10,162 nt of DNA from Chloroflexota bacterium (GTDB taxonomy: Bacteria; Chloroflexota; Dehalococcoidia; Dehalococcoidales; RBG-16-60-22). The position numbers and the translations under genes were made by a program. The stretch spans positions 1-10,162 of the forward strand of contig JACZSH010000049.1 of NCBI GenBank assembly GCA_022574315.1, written 5' to 3'. This document shows positions 1 to 6,182 of the stretch, piece after piece (within the stretch, counting starts at the first letter, position 1; every line of letters starts with the position of its first letter). The notes below the pieces were generated by a model. That model ran no database searches. It was not told the origin of the DNA and saw nothing but the letters and a program-made list of their open reading frames with translations.

Positions 1-837
1 ACCGTGTTCATCAAATACTATTTCTCGATCGTGTTCTGAGACGCCAGCGACAACGAAAGAGCGTACTCTCTCGAATTCAGTCTGGAGACAGCGTCCCGGG
101 CCCTCAAAAAGGCAAAGGGTTTCATACGCAATCTTAGCACACAACTTAATCCAGTTTTCTTTAGACCATTTGAAATGTTGCCTGTCGTGTTCTGAACTCC
201 TCGGCTGCACTCTACGTCTGAATTGCTCCTGCTGTCGTGTGTTGCGAACCGCGTCGATGAAGAAGTCAATCTCTCTTTGAGTGCGAGCAATAACGAGGGT
301 TTGATCTCGATCAACAAGCGCACGCGGCGAGAAGTTCTCCGGTAGAGTAGGTCTGATATCGGTTGTATACGTTCCCTTTCTTACACTATTGCGAATGATC
401 TCTAGTTGCTTATCAGGAGTGTGCTCCGCAATTAGTGTAAGTTGTTTCTCTCCCGTTAGGATGAGTTGACTGTCGATAGTCTTATTTGACTTATTGCCTT
501 CCAATCTGTAAATGAGCCATTCATGCTGGTCTTCCGCGTAAAAGTAGCTAGGAATTGCACTAGAATCGGATGCCTTGTTGCTGCCTAAGTAGTAGAAAAA
601 TCGGATCCAGCCCAATGGTGAGTTTCGTAATATCCAACCCTCTATTTGGCCACACTTGGAATTACAGCTTGGGCATATGTTGTACCTCAGTATGGTAGAC
701 TGATGCGATGTGAGTGTAAGTTTCTTAGAGATGATATGTGCTTTGTTACGCAGTACTTTCTGGTTGCACCAAATACATCTTCTTGTGTCTTGGTGCTCTT
801 TGGGGGTGAATTTCTGTAAAGCTATAAACTCGGTCAT
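1..837 (-). CDS. HNH-type endonuclease, N-terminal part, truncated by the left window edge
   Basis: An uninterrupted minus-strand frame of 279 codons begins with ATG at 837 and is still open at base 1, so the C-terminus lies outside the window. An in-frame TAG eight codons upstream of the ATG limits the start; no strong ribosome binding site is visible. Residues C21-x2-C24, H34 in the segment AHIIS, and C55-x2-C58-N59 followed by a G-x2-E segment form the zinc-bracketed HNH pattern (CxxC, HII, CxxCN). A later segment around W224 (WSKENWIKLCAKIAYE, then G and EFxRxR) resembles the conserved C-terminal helical part of many HNH endonucleases. From family knowledge it should be a metal-dependent DNA nuclease; whether it belongs to a restriction or other defence system or a mobile element cannot be told from this half. 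It is more A+T-rich than the metabolic genes (one sampled 60-base row at 421-480 has 27 G+C, against 44 at 3421-3480), which suggests transfer. Confidence 0.72.
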   Translation of the reverse strand, partial: MTEFIALQKFTPKEHQDTRRCIWCNQKVLRNKAHIISKKLTLTSHQSTILRYNICPSCNSKCGQIEGWILRNSPLGWIRFFYYLGSNKASDSSAIPSYFYAEDQHEWLIYRLEGNKSNKTIDSQLILTGEKQLTLIAEHTPDKQLEIIRNSVRKGTYTTDIRPTLPENFSPRALVDRDQTLVIARTQREIDFFIDAVRNTRQQEQFRRRVQPRSSEHDRQHFKWSKENWIKLCAKIAYETLCLFEGPGRCLQTEFERVRSFVVAGVSEHDREIVFDEHG

Positions 838-857
838 AGTAAATACCCAAGGACCCT

Positions 858-885
858 ATGCTACAAATAAGTTGGAATTCTTCAA
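858..885 (-). promoter_or_regulatory. Possible promoter of the HNH gene
   Basis: On the minus strand TTGAAG (885-880) is followed after 16 bases by TAGCAT (863-858), each matching four of six bases of the sigma-70 consensus, and lies 20 to 48 bases upstream of the ATG at 837. The surrounding DNA is A+T-rich, so chance matches are easy. The rest of the gap between this gene and the IS (838-945) shows nothing else recognisable. Confidence 0.3.
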
Positions 886-945
886 GAGCCCATTCGAATA
901 ATTAAAGCGAGAATAAATAATTTGCTACTACACCAGACAAAATTC

Positions 946-970
946 TGGCCTGCCCCCCAAAAAGGAGTCC
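946..970 (+). repeat. Left terminal inverted repeat of the IS (IRL)
   Basis: TGGCCTGCCCCCCAAAAAGG and the following five bases pair imperfectly with the right end, which reads TGGCATGCCCCCACAAAGG on the opposite strand. A further matched block ATGTTAG lies at 978-984, mirrored by CTAACAT at 2126-2132, so the similarity extends to nearly 40 bases. Confidence 0.85.
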
Positions 971-1013
971 AGTATTGATGTTAGACTGGAACTGAAAATA
1001 AAGGGGGTAAATC

Positions 1014-1292
1014 ATGGTCAAGAAATCGCATTCTCCAGAGCAGGTCATCAACAAGCTGCGCGAAGCTGAGATCCTGCTAAATCAGGGAGCCACTGTTAGT
1101 GAAGCCAGCCGGAAGATTGGGGTCACCGAACAGACCTACTACCGGTGGCGCAAAGAGTACGGCGGTATGCGTATTGAGCAAGCAAAACGGCTCAAATGCC
1201 TGGAGAAAGAGAATGTCCGGCTGAAGAAGCTGGTAGCCGACATCTCCCTGGATAATGCCATTCTGAAAGAGGTGGCGGAGGGAAACTTCTAA
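1014..1292 (+). CDS. IS3-family transposase OrfA (helix-turn-helix protein)
   Basis: This 92-residue protein is the DNA-binding first reading frame of the IS. Residues about 8 to 50 form the helix-turn-helix (EQVINKLREAEIL, then SEASRKIGVTEQTYYRWRKEYGG). Residues about 55 to 85 form a leucine-rich coiled coil (AKRLKCLEKENVRLKKL) of the kind used for multimerisation in IS3 transposases. An AAGGGGGT Shine-Dalgarno stretch at 1001-1008 sits close before the ATG and supports this start. The length is typical for the family. In IS3 elements OrfA alone represses or modulates transposition, while the frameshifted OrfAB fusion is the transposase. The frame ends only two codons after the slippery heptamer at 1280-1286. 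Confidence 0.92.
   Translation: MVKKSHSPEQVINKLREAEILLNQGATVSEASRKIGVTEQTYYRWRKEYGGMRIEQAKRLKCLEKENVRLKKLVADISLDNAILKEVAEGNF
1280..1286 (+). promoter_or_regulatory. Programmed -1 ribosomal frameshift site, G GGA AAC
   Basis: The heptamer GGGAAAC sits in the orfA phase as G-GGA-AAC, the X-XXY-YYZ arrangement that permits simultaneous -1 slippage. After slippage at AAC (residue 91) the ribosome continues from base 1286 in the orfB frame as LLSPSKRRKAIL, joining smoothly to the orfB start region. The predicted fusion is 373 residues. Such sites are established for IS3-family elements. I did not identify a convincing downstream stimulatory hairpin. Confidence 0.8.
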
Positions 1293-1330
1293 GCCCGTCA
1301 AAGAGACGCAAGGCTATTCTGTGTGTACAG

Positions 1331-2134
1331 ATGAAGCTTGGTGTCTCCGAGAGGCGGGCGTGTACGGTAGTTGGTCAGGTCAGAAAGACGCAGCGTCGTA
1401 CCCCACGTATAACGGACGATGAGGAATGGTTAAGAGCCCGGATCATTGAACTGGCGACCCAGTATGGCAGGTATGGATATCGCAGGATTACGGCATTACT
1501 CAATCGGAATCCAAAGGAACATCCGGTGAATCACAAGAGGGTGGAAAGGATATGGAGGATGGAAGGACTGAAGGTGCCAAAGAAGCAACCGAAACGAAGA
1601 AGGCTGTGGCTGGATGACGGTTCCTGTGTAAGACTTCGCCCCGAGCACAAGGATCACGTCTGGAGCTATGATTTCGTCATGGCATGGACTGCCAATGGCA
1701 AAGCCTTTCGGATACTCGCGATCATTGACGAATACACTCGGGAATGCCTGGCGATGCTGGTGGCCCGGCACATTACATCCGGGGATGTCATTGAACAGCT
1801 GTATGAGTTGTTTCTCTTGAGGGGAGTTCCTGAGCATATCCGCTCAGACAATGGTCCCGAGTTTACCGCGAAGGCGGTGCGTAAGTGGTTGAATCGGGTC
1901 GGAGTGAAGACTCTGTTTATTGAACCCGGTAGCCCGTGGGAGAACGGTTACGTCGAATCATTCAACAGTAAACTGAGGGACGAACTGCTTAATGGAGAGG
2001 TCTTCACGACACTGACCGAAGCCAGGATATTGATTGAACAATGGCGCAGGGAATATAATCACTTCCGGCCCCATAGCGCTCTCGGTTATCGGCCACCAGT
2101 TCCTGAAGCTAAACTATCTTTAACTCTAACATAG
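1331..2134 (+). CDS. IS3-family transposase OrfB (DDE integrase core)
   Basis: This 267-residue catalytic part of the IS transposase carries an HTH_21-like region at about residues 33 to 80 (RARIIELATQYGRYGYRRI), then the rve integrase core. The catalytic triad is visible as D114 (SYDF), D173 (SDNGPEF) and E209 (NGYVESF); the last two are separated by 35 residues, the canonical DD(35)E of IS3 elements. The C-terminal YNHFRPHSALGYRPP motif is also typical. The orfB phase is -1 relative to orfA and is open upstream across the frameshift site, so the internal ATG at 1331 may give free OrfB, while the functional transposase is the OrfAB fusion. The stop overlaps the subterminal repeat of the right IS end. 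Confidence 0.93.
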   Translation: MKLGVSERRACTVVGQVRKTQRRTPRITDDEEWLRARIIELATQYGRYGYRRITALLNRNPKEHPVNHKRVERIWRMEGLKVPKKQPKRRRLWLDDGSCVRLRPEHKDHVWSYDFVMAWTANGKAFRILAIIDEYTRECLAMLVARHITSGDVIEQLYELFLLRGVPEHIRSDNGPEFTAKAVRKWLNRVGVKTLFIEPGSPWENGYVESFNSKLRDELLNGEVFTTLTEARILIEQWRREYNHFRPHSALGYRPPVPEAKLSLTLT

Positions 2135-2139
2135 GAAGT

Positions 2140-2163
2140 GGTATCCTTTGTGGGGGCATGCCA
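2140..2163 (-). repeat. Right terminal inverted repeat of the IS (IRR)
   Basis: Read on the minus strand from 2163 it begins TGGCATGCCCCCACAAAGG and matches the left end with a few substitutions. The CA at 2162-2163 gives the usual TG...CA termini. The sequence beyond it (GCGCCC) shares no direct repeat with the left flank. Confidence 0.83.
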
Positions 2164-2180
2164 GCGCCCAGATAACGACC

Positions 2181-2187
2181 AGGGAGG
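2181..2187 (+). promoter_or_regulatory. Ribosome binding site of the AOR gene
   Basis: AGGGAGG lies 12 bases before the ATG at 2200, a rather long spacing, and only 17 bases after the IS terminus. No recognisable promoter fits between the IS end and this site, so transcription must start within the IS or farther upstream. Confidence 0.6.
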
Positions 2188-2199
2188 TTAGAGCGAAAT

Positions 2200-4059
2200 A
2201 TGGTACCGACGATAAATGGCTACAATGGCAAAATTCTGAGAGTAAACCTAACTGATAACACCCTCCGTACCGAGCCGCTTGAGGCAGGGTTGTGCCGGAA
2301 ATATCTGGGTGGAGCCGGTTTTGTGGCTCACTTCCTGTGGCAAGAACTGCCGGCGGGAACCGACCCTTTAGCCCCGGAAAACAAGCTTATTTTTGCCGTG
2401 GGGCCTTTAACCGGGATTCCGCTATCCGGCAGCGGCCGGAACTGCGTCGGCGCCATGTCCCCCCTGACCGGGGGCGTCGCCAAGTCCGAGGTCGGAGAAT
2501 TCTGGGGCTACGAACTCAAGCGGGCCGGTTACGACGTGGTGATTATCGAGGGCAAGGCGGAGAAACCGGTCTTCCTCTGGGTACACGACGGTGAGGCGAG
2601 CCTGGAAGATGCCGGCCAGCTCTGGGGGCAGGAGACCAGGGAGACACAGCAGGGAATCAGAGACAAACTGGGGGACAAACTGATACGCGTTGCCGGCATC
2701 GGGCCGGCGGGTGAAAACCTGGTCCGTTACGCGTGTATTATGAATGGCCTTTATGACGCGGCCGGCCGGGGCGGCGTCGGGGCGGTGATGGGTTCAAAAA
2801 ACCTGAAAGCGGTCGCCGTCCGGGGAAAGCAGCCCCTCCCGAAACTGGGCACGGAACAGATAAAGAGCCTGAGGAAATGGCTGGAAGATAACCGGCAACT
2901 GAGCCAGGGGTTCTGGGAAGCGGGTACCGGTATCGGCATGGACGGATTTGAAGCCATCGGAAACCTGCCGGTGCGCAATTTCCGCGACGGCCTCTTCCCG
3001 GCGGTAAAGGAGATAGACGCCCACGCGGTAATGAAGAATATCGGCGTCGGGATGGATGCCTGTTATGCCTGTACCATCCGCTGTAAAAAAATAGTCAAGG
3101 TGGAATCGCCCTATAACGTCGACCCGGCTTACGGCGGACCGGAGTACGAAACGCTCGCCTCGCTCGGGTCGAACTGCGGCATAGACAACCTGCCCGCCAT
3201 CGCCCGCGGCAGCCAGCTTTGCAATGCTTACTCCCTGGATACTATTTCCGCGGGAGAGGTGATATCCTTTGCCATGGAATGCTTTGAAAACGGACTGCTC
3301 ACCACCAGGGATACCGGCGGCTTGGAGCTGAGATTTGGCAACGAGGCAGCCATGCTGAAGCTGCTTGAGATGATTGCCCACCGGGAAGGTATCGGCAATC
3401 TACTGGCGGAGGGCGTGACCCGGGCGGCGCGGGAAATCGGCGGCGGGGCCGAGGAATACGCCATCGCGGTAAAAGGCCTCGAGGTCGCTATGCACGAGCC
3501 CAGGGCAAAACCCGGTCTGGGGCTCGGTTTCATGGTCAACCCCCAAGGCGCCGACCACTGCTGTAACCTGCACGACCATATGTATTTGAACGAAAACGAC
3601 TGGCGCGTCAAAGAGGTGAGCCAACTGGGTATGCCGGGGCCGTTCCCGGTGGAGGACATAGGCCCCGATAAAGTGTGGCTGGTCCGACATGCCCAGTTCC
3701 GGACCATAGTCTATGACTCCCTGGTGATGTGCCAGTTTTTACCCTACAATCTGACTCAGCTTAACGACCTGTTAGTCTCGGTTACCGGCTGGGATACCAG
3801 CGTCAACGAGCTGCTGGAAACGGCGGAAAGAACCTTGACTACCCTCCGGTTAATCAACCTGCGGGAAGGGTTCACCGCCGATGACGACCGCCTGCCGGCG
3901 CGTTTCTACCAGCCGAAGACAGACGGGGTATTGGCCGACAAGCCCCTGGACCCGGTCAAGATGGAGAAAGCCAGGCGGCATTACTACTCTTTAATGGGCT
4001 GGGACGAAGAGACCGGCGTCCCCAGGCCGGAAAAGCTGGCGGCATTAGGCATTACCTGA
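2200..4059 (+). CDS. aor: Aldehyde:ferredoxin oxidoreductase (tungsten/molybdenum bis-pterin enzyme)
   Basis: The 619-residue protein has the usual AOR length. The family oxidises aldehydes to carboxylates in the cytoplasm, passing two electrons to ferredoxin through a W (or Mo) bis-pterin site and one [4Fe-4S] cluster. The N-terminus (GYNGKILRVNL) is the typical AOR start. Pterin-binding segments are visible: GRGGVGAVMGSKNLKAVAVRG-type sequence at residues 189 to 209 and SLDTIS at 345 to 350, which more often reads GLDxIS in relatives. Cluster ligands are C288, C291 and C295 (CYACTIRC), with C511 (VMCQF) as the likely fourth. H453 (GADHC) probably matches the active-site histidine region. 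The substrate cannot be read from sequence; members include AOR, formaldehyde and glyceraldehyde-3-phosphate enzymes. It converges on the CoA-ligase gene with 26 bases between the stop codons and no clear terminator. The IS directly upstream may have replaced its native promoter. Confidence 0.93.
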   Translation: MVPTINGYNGKILRVNLTDNTLRTEPLEAGLCRKYLGGAGFVAHFLWQELPAGTDPLAPENKLIFAVGPLTGIPLSGSGRNCVGAMSPLTGGVAKSEVGEFWGYELKRAGYDVVIIEGKAEKPVFLWVHDGEASLEDAGQLWGQETRETQQGIRDKLGDKLIRVAGIGPAGENLVRYACIMNGLYDAAGRGGVGAVMGSKNLKAVAVRGKQPLPKLGTEQIKSLRKWLEDNRQLSQGFWEAGTGIGMDGFEAIGNLPVRNFRDGLFPAVKEIDAHAVMKNIGVGMDACYACTIRCKKIVKVESPYNVDPAYGGPEYETLASLGSNCGIDNLPAIARGSQLCNAYSLDTISAGEVISFAMECFENGLLTTRDTGGLELRFGNEAAMLKLLEMIAHREGIGNLLAEGVTRAAREIGGGAEEYAIAVKGLEVAMHEPRAKPGLGLGFMVNPQGADHCCNLHDHMYLNENDWRVKEVSQLGMPGPFPVEDIGPDKVWLVRHAQFRTIVYDSLVMCQFLPYNLTQLNDLLVSVTGWDTSVNELLETAERTLTTLRLINLREGFTADDDRLPARFYQPKTDGVLADKPLDPVKMEKARRHYYSLMGWDEETGVPRPEKLAALGIT

Positions 4060-4085
4060 GCAAAGGCGAACGGCGGGCACTTATC

Positions 4086-6044
4086 TTACTGTTGCAGTTC
4101 CGGGAGCAGGCTCTGGTAGTAGTCCAGCGATTCGGGGTTAATCAGGGCATCCCGATTTGAAACCGGCCGGCCGTGTATCACGTTGGTGACCGCCATTTCC
4201 ACCTTCTTCATGTTGAGCGTATACGGGATATCGGGCACCGCCAGGATTTTGGCCGGAACGTGCCTCGGTGAAGCCTCGGTACGCAGGGTTTTCTTGAGCT
4301 TATCCTTCAGCTCGTCCGTCAGCTGATAACCCTCGGCGAGTTTGACAAAAAGGATAATGCGCTGGTCGCCCTGCCACTCTTGCCCGATAGCCAGGCAGTC
4401 GTTAATTTCGGCAAATTTCTCCACCTGATTATATATTTCGGCGGTGCCGATGCGCACTCCGGAAGGTTTCAGCACGGCATCGGAGCGCCCGAAAATAGTG
4501 ATACCCCCGGTGTCACCGTGTATCATGACGTAGTCACCGTGCCGCCAGACATTCGGATAGTGGCTGAAGTAGGCTTCCCGGTATTTTCCGCCCCCCGGGT
4601 CGTCCCAGAAATAAAGCGGCATGGAAGGAGAAGGGGCTTCACAGACCAGCTCTCCCATCCGGTCGATTACCGGCTGCCCGTTCTCATCGTAACACTTTAC
4701 TTTCATCCCCAGGGCGGGGCGCTGGATTTCGCCGGCGTATACCGGCAGCGTCGGACTGCCCTGGGCAAAACAGCCGTTGATATCGGTGCCGCCGGAGATG
4801 GAACTGAAATGCAGGTCGGCCTTAATTGCCTGGTAGACGAACTCAAACCCAGCCGTGGATAGAGCCGAGCCGGTCTGGGAAATCTCCCGCAGGCACGACA
4901 GGTCATAATTATCTCCCGGCCGGAAGTCCTGGCTTTTCAGGTAGTTGATGTAGCTGGCGCTGGTACCGAAGATGGTTATCTTTTCCTCCTGCGCCAGCTG
5001 CCACAGAGCGCCCGGGCCCGGATAGTTGGGGTTACCGTCGTATAGCACCAGGGCAGCCCCCACCGCCAGGGAACTGAGCAGCCAGTTCCACATCATCCAG
5101 CTGCAGGTCGTGATGTAAAGGATGGTGTCATCCCGCTTCAAATCGGTGTGCAGGATGAGTTCTTTAAGGTGATTGATGAGCACCCCACCCGCTCCCTGCA
5201 CCAGGCACTTCGGTTTGCCGGTGGTGCCTGAAGAAAACATGATGTAGACCGGGTGGTCAAAAGGCAGTTGCTCAAAGTGTAACTCGGGATTCTCTTCCCG
5301 GCTGATAAACCGGTCGTAAAATACCGCCTTGGGCAGCGCGCTGATATCCGGGTTCCCGCCCAGGTAGCGGACGACGACAACTTTTTCCAGAGAGGGCATC
5401 CCTTGAGCCACTTCAGCCGCTTTGGCCAGGGAATCGAACGTCTTTCCTTTGTAGTAGTAGCCATCCACCACGAAAAGGATTTTCGGCTCAATCTGGCTGA
5501 GGCGGTCGAGCGTGGCCTGAGCGCCAAGGTCGGTGGCGCAGGAAGACCATACCGCGCCGATACTGGTCGCCGCCAGCATGGCGATAGCCGTCTCCTTCAG
5601 GTTGGGCAGGTACGCCGCCACCCGGTCCCCGGGCTGAAGACCGCTTGCCCGCAGTGACCTGGCCAGACGGGACACCGCCCGGTAGAGTTCGGCATAGGTC
5701 ATTCTTTCCGATTTCTGTGTCTCTCCCCGGCAAATAAGGGCCGTCCGGTCGTCCCGGTAGCGCAGCAGGTTCTCGGCAAAGTTTAAGCGGGCGCCCTCGA
5801 ACCACTTCGCTCCCGGGAATTTACCCAGGTCATCAACCACCCGGTCATAAGGTCGTGATGCCCTGATGCCGGCAAACTCCCACATTGCCGCCCAGAAATC
5901 AGGTATCTTTGCCACCGACCAGTCGTACAGTTCATCGTAGCCGTCAAGTCCAAGGTCATGCTTTTTGTTCACGAAGTGGATGAACCCGGTCATGTTTGCC
6001 TGTTGCTTCCGTTCTTCGGTCGGTTGCCAGAGCGGCCTTTTCAT
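4086..6044 (-). CDS. Acetoacetyl-CoA synthetase (acetoacetate--CoA ligase), ANL superfamily
   Basis: The 652-residue adenylate-forming enzyme has the length and N-terminus (LWQPTEERKQQANMTGFI) of acetoacetyl-CoA synthetases, which convert acetoacetate, ATP and CoA to acetoacetyl-CoA, AMP and pyrophosphate in the cytoplasm. ANL motifs are in order: phosphate-binding loop SSGTTGKPK at residues 271 to 279, SGGTDI at 417 to 422, HGD at 502 to 504, the hinge region GRSDAVLKPSGVRIG at 519 to 533, and the C-terminal catalytic lysine in NMKKVE at about 613 to 614. A GGAGG Shine-Dalgarno (6056-6052) precedes the ATG with proper spacing. It follows the transketolase gene on the same strand after 138 bases, so co-transcription is plausible. 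Related ligases for acetate, propionate or other short acids share these motifs, so the exact acid is inferred. In this context it could feed ketone-body or polyhydroxybutyrate metabolism, or activate acids made by AOR. Confidence 0.88.
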   Translation of the reverse strand: MKRPLWQPTEERKQQANMTGFIHFVNKKHDLGLDGYDELYDWSVAKIPDFWAAMWEFAGIRASRPYDRVVDDLGKFPGAKWFEGARLNFAENLLRYRDDRTALICRGETQKSERMTYAELYRAVSRLARSLRASGLQPGDRVAAYLPNLKETAIAMLAATSIGAVWSSCATDLGAQATLDRLSQIEPKILFVVDGYYYKGKTFDSLAKAAEVAQGMPSLEKVVVVRYLGGNPDISALPKAVFYDRFISREENPELHFEQLPFDHPVYIMFSSGTTGKPKCLVQGAGGVLINHLKELILHTDLKRDDTILYITTCSWMMWNWLLSSLAVGAALVLYDGNPNYPGPGALWQLAQEEKITIFGTSASYINYLKSQDFRPGDNYDLSCLREISQTGSALSTAGFEFVYQAIKADLHFSSISGGTDINGCFAQGSPTLPVYAGEIQRPALGMKVKCYDENGQPVIDRMGELVCEAPSPSMPLYFWDDPGGGKYREAYFSHYPNVWRHGDYVMIHGDTGGITIFGRSDAVLKPSGVRIGTAEIYNQVEKFAEINDCLAIGQEWQGDQRIILFVKLAEGYQLTDELKDKLKKTLRTEASPRHVPAKILAVPDIPYTLNMKKVEMAVTNVIHGRPVSNRDALINPESLDYYQSLLPELQQ

Positions 6045-6182
6045 GGCATTTCCTCCGTCCTTTTCCGGACCAGCGGTGCCGCCGGCTTCGTGGCCTTACT
6101 CGCTTTCTCTTACCTTATCCTCGAGAAAAAATCCGGTATCACGTCGGAAGGGAAGAAAGATGTGCGCTACACCGGTCGGCAA
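6045..6182. other. Intergenic spacer between transketolase and CoA-ligase genes
   Basis: This 138-base gap lies inside a same-strand gene pair. On the minus strand a CCGGT/ACCGG stem of five base pairs (6175-6171 with 6137-6133) with a very long loop is followed by six T residues, which is too weak to call a terminator. Near the downstream gene only the GGAGG ribosome binding site is clear. I see no RNA gene or convincing internal promoter. Confidence 0.5.

Larger units (their letters stand above)
946..2163 (+). mobile_element. IS3-family insertion sequence, apparently complete (1218 bp)
   Basis: The element has the IS3 layout: a short orfA with a helix-turn-helix, an overlapping -1-frame orfB with a DDE integrase core, and imperfect terminal inverted repeats starting TGGC and ending GCCA. 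The orfA sequence (YYRWRKEYGG, then AKRLKCLEKEN) and the SERRAC segment at the start of orfB are typical of the IS407 subgroup; the subgroup is assigned from memory of the family. All parts look intact, so the copy could be active or recently active. IS407-type elements normally leave a 4-bp target duplication, but the flanks are ATTC on the left (942-945) and GCGC on the right (2164-2167). Including one further matching terminal base on each side (CTGGC) does not create a duplication either. This suggests that the flanks were not joined before the element came between them. Confidence 0.9.

Noticed and set aside
18..323. A 101-codon minus-strand open frame beginning with ATG
   Set aside because: It overlaps the 279-codon HNH frame in another phase on the same strand, has no family motifs and no proper composition; it is a shadow.
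710..901. A 63-codon plus-strand open frame
   Set aside because: It lies antisense to the start of the HNH gene and has no motif or ribosome binding site.
968..990. TCCAG...CTGGA inverted repeat just inside the left IS end
   Set aside because: A five-base stem with a 13-base loop is weak and not clearly more than chance.
2794..3707. Long minus-strand open frames opposite the AOR gene
   Set aside because: They mirror a G+C-rich coding gene with clear AOR motifs; their own translations show no recognisable domain.
4060..4085. Possible bidirectional terminator between the convergent AOR and CoA-ligase genes
   Set aside because: Only 26 bases separate the stops, and no hairpin with a T-run can be seen.
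6126..6175. Possible terminator after transketolase (CCGGT/ACCGG stem then T-run)
   Set aside because: The stem is only five base pairs with a loop of over thirty bases, too weak for an intrinsic terminator.
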